Position numbers and translations under genes: made by a program
The notes under the pieces: model-generated
Databases searched by the model: none
The model's input: the letters and a program-made list of their open reading frames with translations, nothing else
Told to the model about the DNA's origin: nothing
NCBI RefSeq assembly: GCF_005877005.1
Contig: NZ_SSNH01000001.1
Span: forward strand, 434,001 to 498,000
Direction: 5' to 3'
Source: Sinomonas susongensis
Lineage (GTDB): Bacteria > Actinomycetota > Actinomycetes > Actinomycetales > Micrococcaceae
Length of the DNA: 64,000 bases
Part shown: in pieces, positions 62,377 to 64,000 of the stretch
Position numbering within the stretch: position 1 is the stretch's first letter
How the letters are laid out: each line of letters starts with the position of its first letter

Positions 62377-63855
62377 GTGGCGCTCTTCACGGACACGATC
62401 CGGGAGCAGGCTGACTTCGGTCCAGGCGACGCCGAGTGGCTCCACCTGCTCGTGGGCGACTGGCAGCTCGTGGCCGATTTGGCTTTCGCGGATCTGGCGC
62501 TGTGGTTCCCGGATCCGAGCGAGGGCTACACCGCGCTAGCCCACGTCCGTCCCTCGACGACGCACACGGTTTTCCACGAGGATATCGTCGGGGAACGCAT
62601 CCGTGGCGATCTCCGGCCTCTTGTCGACCGGGCGTGGGCCACCCAGTCGATCGAGCGCAGCCATGAGACGAGCTTCAGTTCGGAGATGGCCCTGCGCGTT
62701 GAGGCTGTCCCGTTCGTCCGGAACGGCCGGACCCTCGCCGTCGTCACGTCGCATATGGACCTCTCCAGCTCGCGCATGCCTTCGCGTCTCGAGCTGACGT
62801 ACCGTCAGTGTGCCTACGACCTCCTTCGAATGGGCACCTTGGGGCTTTGGCCCGACTTCGCGTCGCCCACCGGTTCCCGCAGGGGGGCGCCTCGAGTCGG
62901 GGATGGGCTCATCCGCCTCGACGCCGACGGAATCGTCCAATACGCGAGCCCGAATGGGGTTTCGGCCTTCCGCCGCCTCGGCGGCTTCGATTCGCTCGAG
63001 GGGCGGTCGCTCGCCGAGCTGACGACCGACCTGCTGAAGGACCGCCGACTTGTGGACGAGACGCTTCCACTCGTCGTGACCGGACGCATGCCGTGGAGGA
63101 GTGAGATCGAGTCGCGAGGGGTGAGCCTCTCGCTGCGAGCCATTCCGCTTCGCGACGAGCGAGAGCGCTTCGGAGCTCTCGTTCTATGCCGCGACGTCTC
63201 CGAGCTGCGGCGGCGGGAGATGGAGCTCGTCACGAAGGACGCGACCATCCGTGAGATCCACCACCGCGTCAAGAACAACCTGCAGACCGTCGCGGCTCTC
63301 CTGCGCATGCAGTCGCGGCGTATGAAGAGCGAGGAAGGCCGCCAAGGCCTCGAGCAGGCGATGCGCCGGGTCGCGACAATCGCCCTGGTCCACGAGACCC
63401 TCTCGCAGGGGCTCGCGCAGAACGTCGACTTCGACGAGCTCATCGATCGCCAGTTCCGCCTGTCTGCGGAGGTCGCCACGGGCAACCAGCACGTTTCGAC
63501 CGAGCGCGAGGGCGAGTTCGGTGGGTTGCCCAGTGACCTCGCCACCCCGCTTGCGCTGGTCATCAACGAGCTCGTCACCAACGCGGTCGAGCACGGCCTG
63601 GAGGATCGTTCTGGAACCGTGTGGCTGAGAGCGCAGCGCGGAATCGACGAATCTGGCGAGGAGACGCTGGAAGTCACGGTCGCGGACGACGGCGTGGGCT
63701 TGCCTGAGCAGCAGGGTCGCCACGAAGGCCTGGGCCTCCAGATTGTGCGCACGCTCGTCACGAGCGAGCTGGGCGGATCCATCCACTGGAGCCCGCGGTC
63801 AGGCGGAGGCACCGAAGTCACCATCATGCTCCACCCCGGCCCTCCCCGCAGCTGA
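62377..63855 (+). CDS. pdtaS: PdtaS-type sensor histidine kinase
   Basis: This 492-residue soluble kinase matches Rv3220c (PdtaS). There is no membrane helix. An N-terminal GAF-like domain (about 1-150, LVGDWQLVADLAFADLALWF) is followed by a PAS domain (RLDADGIVQYASPNGVSAFR) and a HisKA_2 phosphoacceptor (EIHHRVKNNLQTVAALLRMQ, His295/296). The ATPase domain includes LALVINELVTNAVEHGLED, VADDGVGLP and GLGLQIV. GTG at 62377 is preceded by AAGGCGG. In mycobacteria PdtaS signals to the RNA-binding antiterminator PdtaR, which is encoded elsewhere. Confidence 0.95.
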   Translation: MALFTDTIREQADFGPGDAEWLHLLVGDWQLVADLAFADLALWFPDPSEGYTALAHVRPSTTHTVFHEDIVGERIRGDLRPLVDRAWATQSIERSHETSFSSEMALRVEAVPFVRNGRTLAVVTSHMDLSSSRMPSRLELTYRQCAYDLLRMGTLGLWPDFASPTGSRRGAPRVGDGLIRLDADGIVQYASPNGVSAFRRLGGFDSLEGRSLAELTTDLLKDRRLVDETLPLVVTGRMPWRSEIESRGVSLSLRAIPLRDERERFGALVLCRDVSELRRREMELVTKDATIREIHHRVKNNLQTVAALLRMQSRRMKSEEGRQGLEQAMRRVATIALVHETLSQGLAQNVDFDELIDRQFRLSAEVATGNQHVSTEREGEFGGLPSDLATPLALVINELVTNAVEHGLEDRSGTVWLRAQRGIDESGEETLEVTVADDGVGLPEQQGRHEGLGLQIVRTLVTSELGGSIHWSPRSGGGTEVTIMLHPGPPRS

Positions 63856-63947
63856 GCTGGTCCTCGAAGGTCAGGTTCCGGGGCGCCGGGCGCCGAACGG
63901 CTGCCTTACGCAAGGCCCCGCATTCGGAGGTCCCGCCTTAAACGGAA

Positions 63948-63978
63948 CCGTCCGCCGAGCTAAACGCACGGCGGACGG
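63948..63978. terminator. Hairpin after the sensor kinase gene
   Basis: CCGTCCGCCG (63948-63957), an 11-base loop and CGGCGGACGG (63969-63978), followed by GGAGGTTT. It lies in the final 145 bases of the window, which contain no gene I can support. Confidence 0.6.
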
Positions 63979-64000
63979 GGAGGTTTGCCTGTGCCCGAGG

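Noticed and set aside
63856-64000. Start of a convergent whiB-type gene at the right edge
   Set aside because: In mycobacteria whiB1 lies next to pdtaS, but the 145 bases here show only a hairpin and no coding frame with WhiB cysteines.

Overview
The window is 64 kb of dense, very GC-rich actinobacterial chromosome. Several gene clusters keep mycobacterial order: a DNA-repair block resembling Rv3202c-Rv3193c, an mtrA-mtrB-lpqB-comF-hpf-secA block resembling Rv3246c-Rv3240c, and an fixA/fixB, cysteine desulfurase, mnmA and MetE-like neighbourhood resembling Rv3029c-Rv3015c. Gene content and style suggest a Micrococcaceae member (Arthrobacter/Sinomonas type). I see no insertion sequence, prophage, CRISPR array, rRNA or plasmid function. 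There is one tRNA, the initiator tRNA-Met.

Layout. 1-2.3 kb (minus): amino-acid ABC importer, cut by the left edge. 2.7-3.8 kb: DnaQ-like exonuclease, divergent from an alkyltransferase-like protein. 3.8-15.6 kb: the SF1 motor-nuclease pair adnA/adnB, an APH-fold phosphotransferase, nudC, uvrD2, a YgjP-type metallopeptidase and a small leaderless gene. 15.8-22 kb: DUF2342 zinc-protease-like protein with a possible 31-residue coupled peptide, PDZ-Lon-like protease, UPF0182 membrane protein, initiator tRNA. 22.2-27.1 kb: PspA/TPM membrane module, divergent from an HtrA-type protease. 27.4-34 kb: etfB-etfA, PIG-L deacetylase, trmL, J-domain protein, cysteine desulfurase, mnmA. 34.1-39.7 kb: a four-gene peptide ABC importer. 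39.8-42.2 kb: chorismate mutase, a cysteine-free MetE-like protein, CtaG-type protein. 42.4-52.9 kb: mtrA-mtrB-lpqB, comF, hpf, YcaQ-like glycosylase, secA. 52.9-57.4 kb: Rv3235-family protein, LysM protein, a possibly frameshifted gene, a small HTH protein, a SAF-domain protein and a MinD/CpaE-like ATPase. 57.4-63.9 kb: the large NAD-glutamate dehydrogenase and a PdtaS-type sensor kinase.

How the parts fit. The first third joins DNA end processing and helicase functions (AdnAB, UvrD2) with DNA and nucleotide upkeep (exonuclease, ATL, NudC). The 27-34 kb block supplies electron transfer and tRNA wobble modification: the desulfurase feeds MnmA, and TrmL also modifies position 34. The mtr block couples envelope sensing to ribosome hibernation and secretion. 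Two features stand out at the sequence level. First, many genes have a TAnnnT -10 box ending 6 or 7 bases before their start codon, so their mRNAs are probably leaderless; this fixes several starts, including two nearly identical compact divergent promoters. Second, 10-bp-phased TTTG direct repeats occur in the two intergenic regions flanking a small MerR/excisionase-type HTH gene near 54-55 kb. They look like the head-to-tail operator arrays used by BldC-like proteins and are the best candidate here for an undescribed regulatory circuit.
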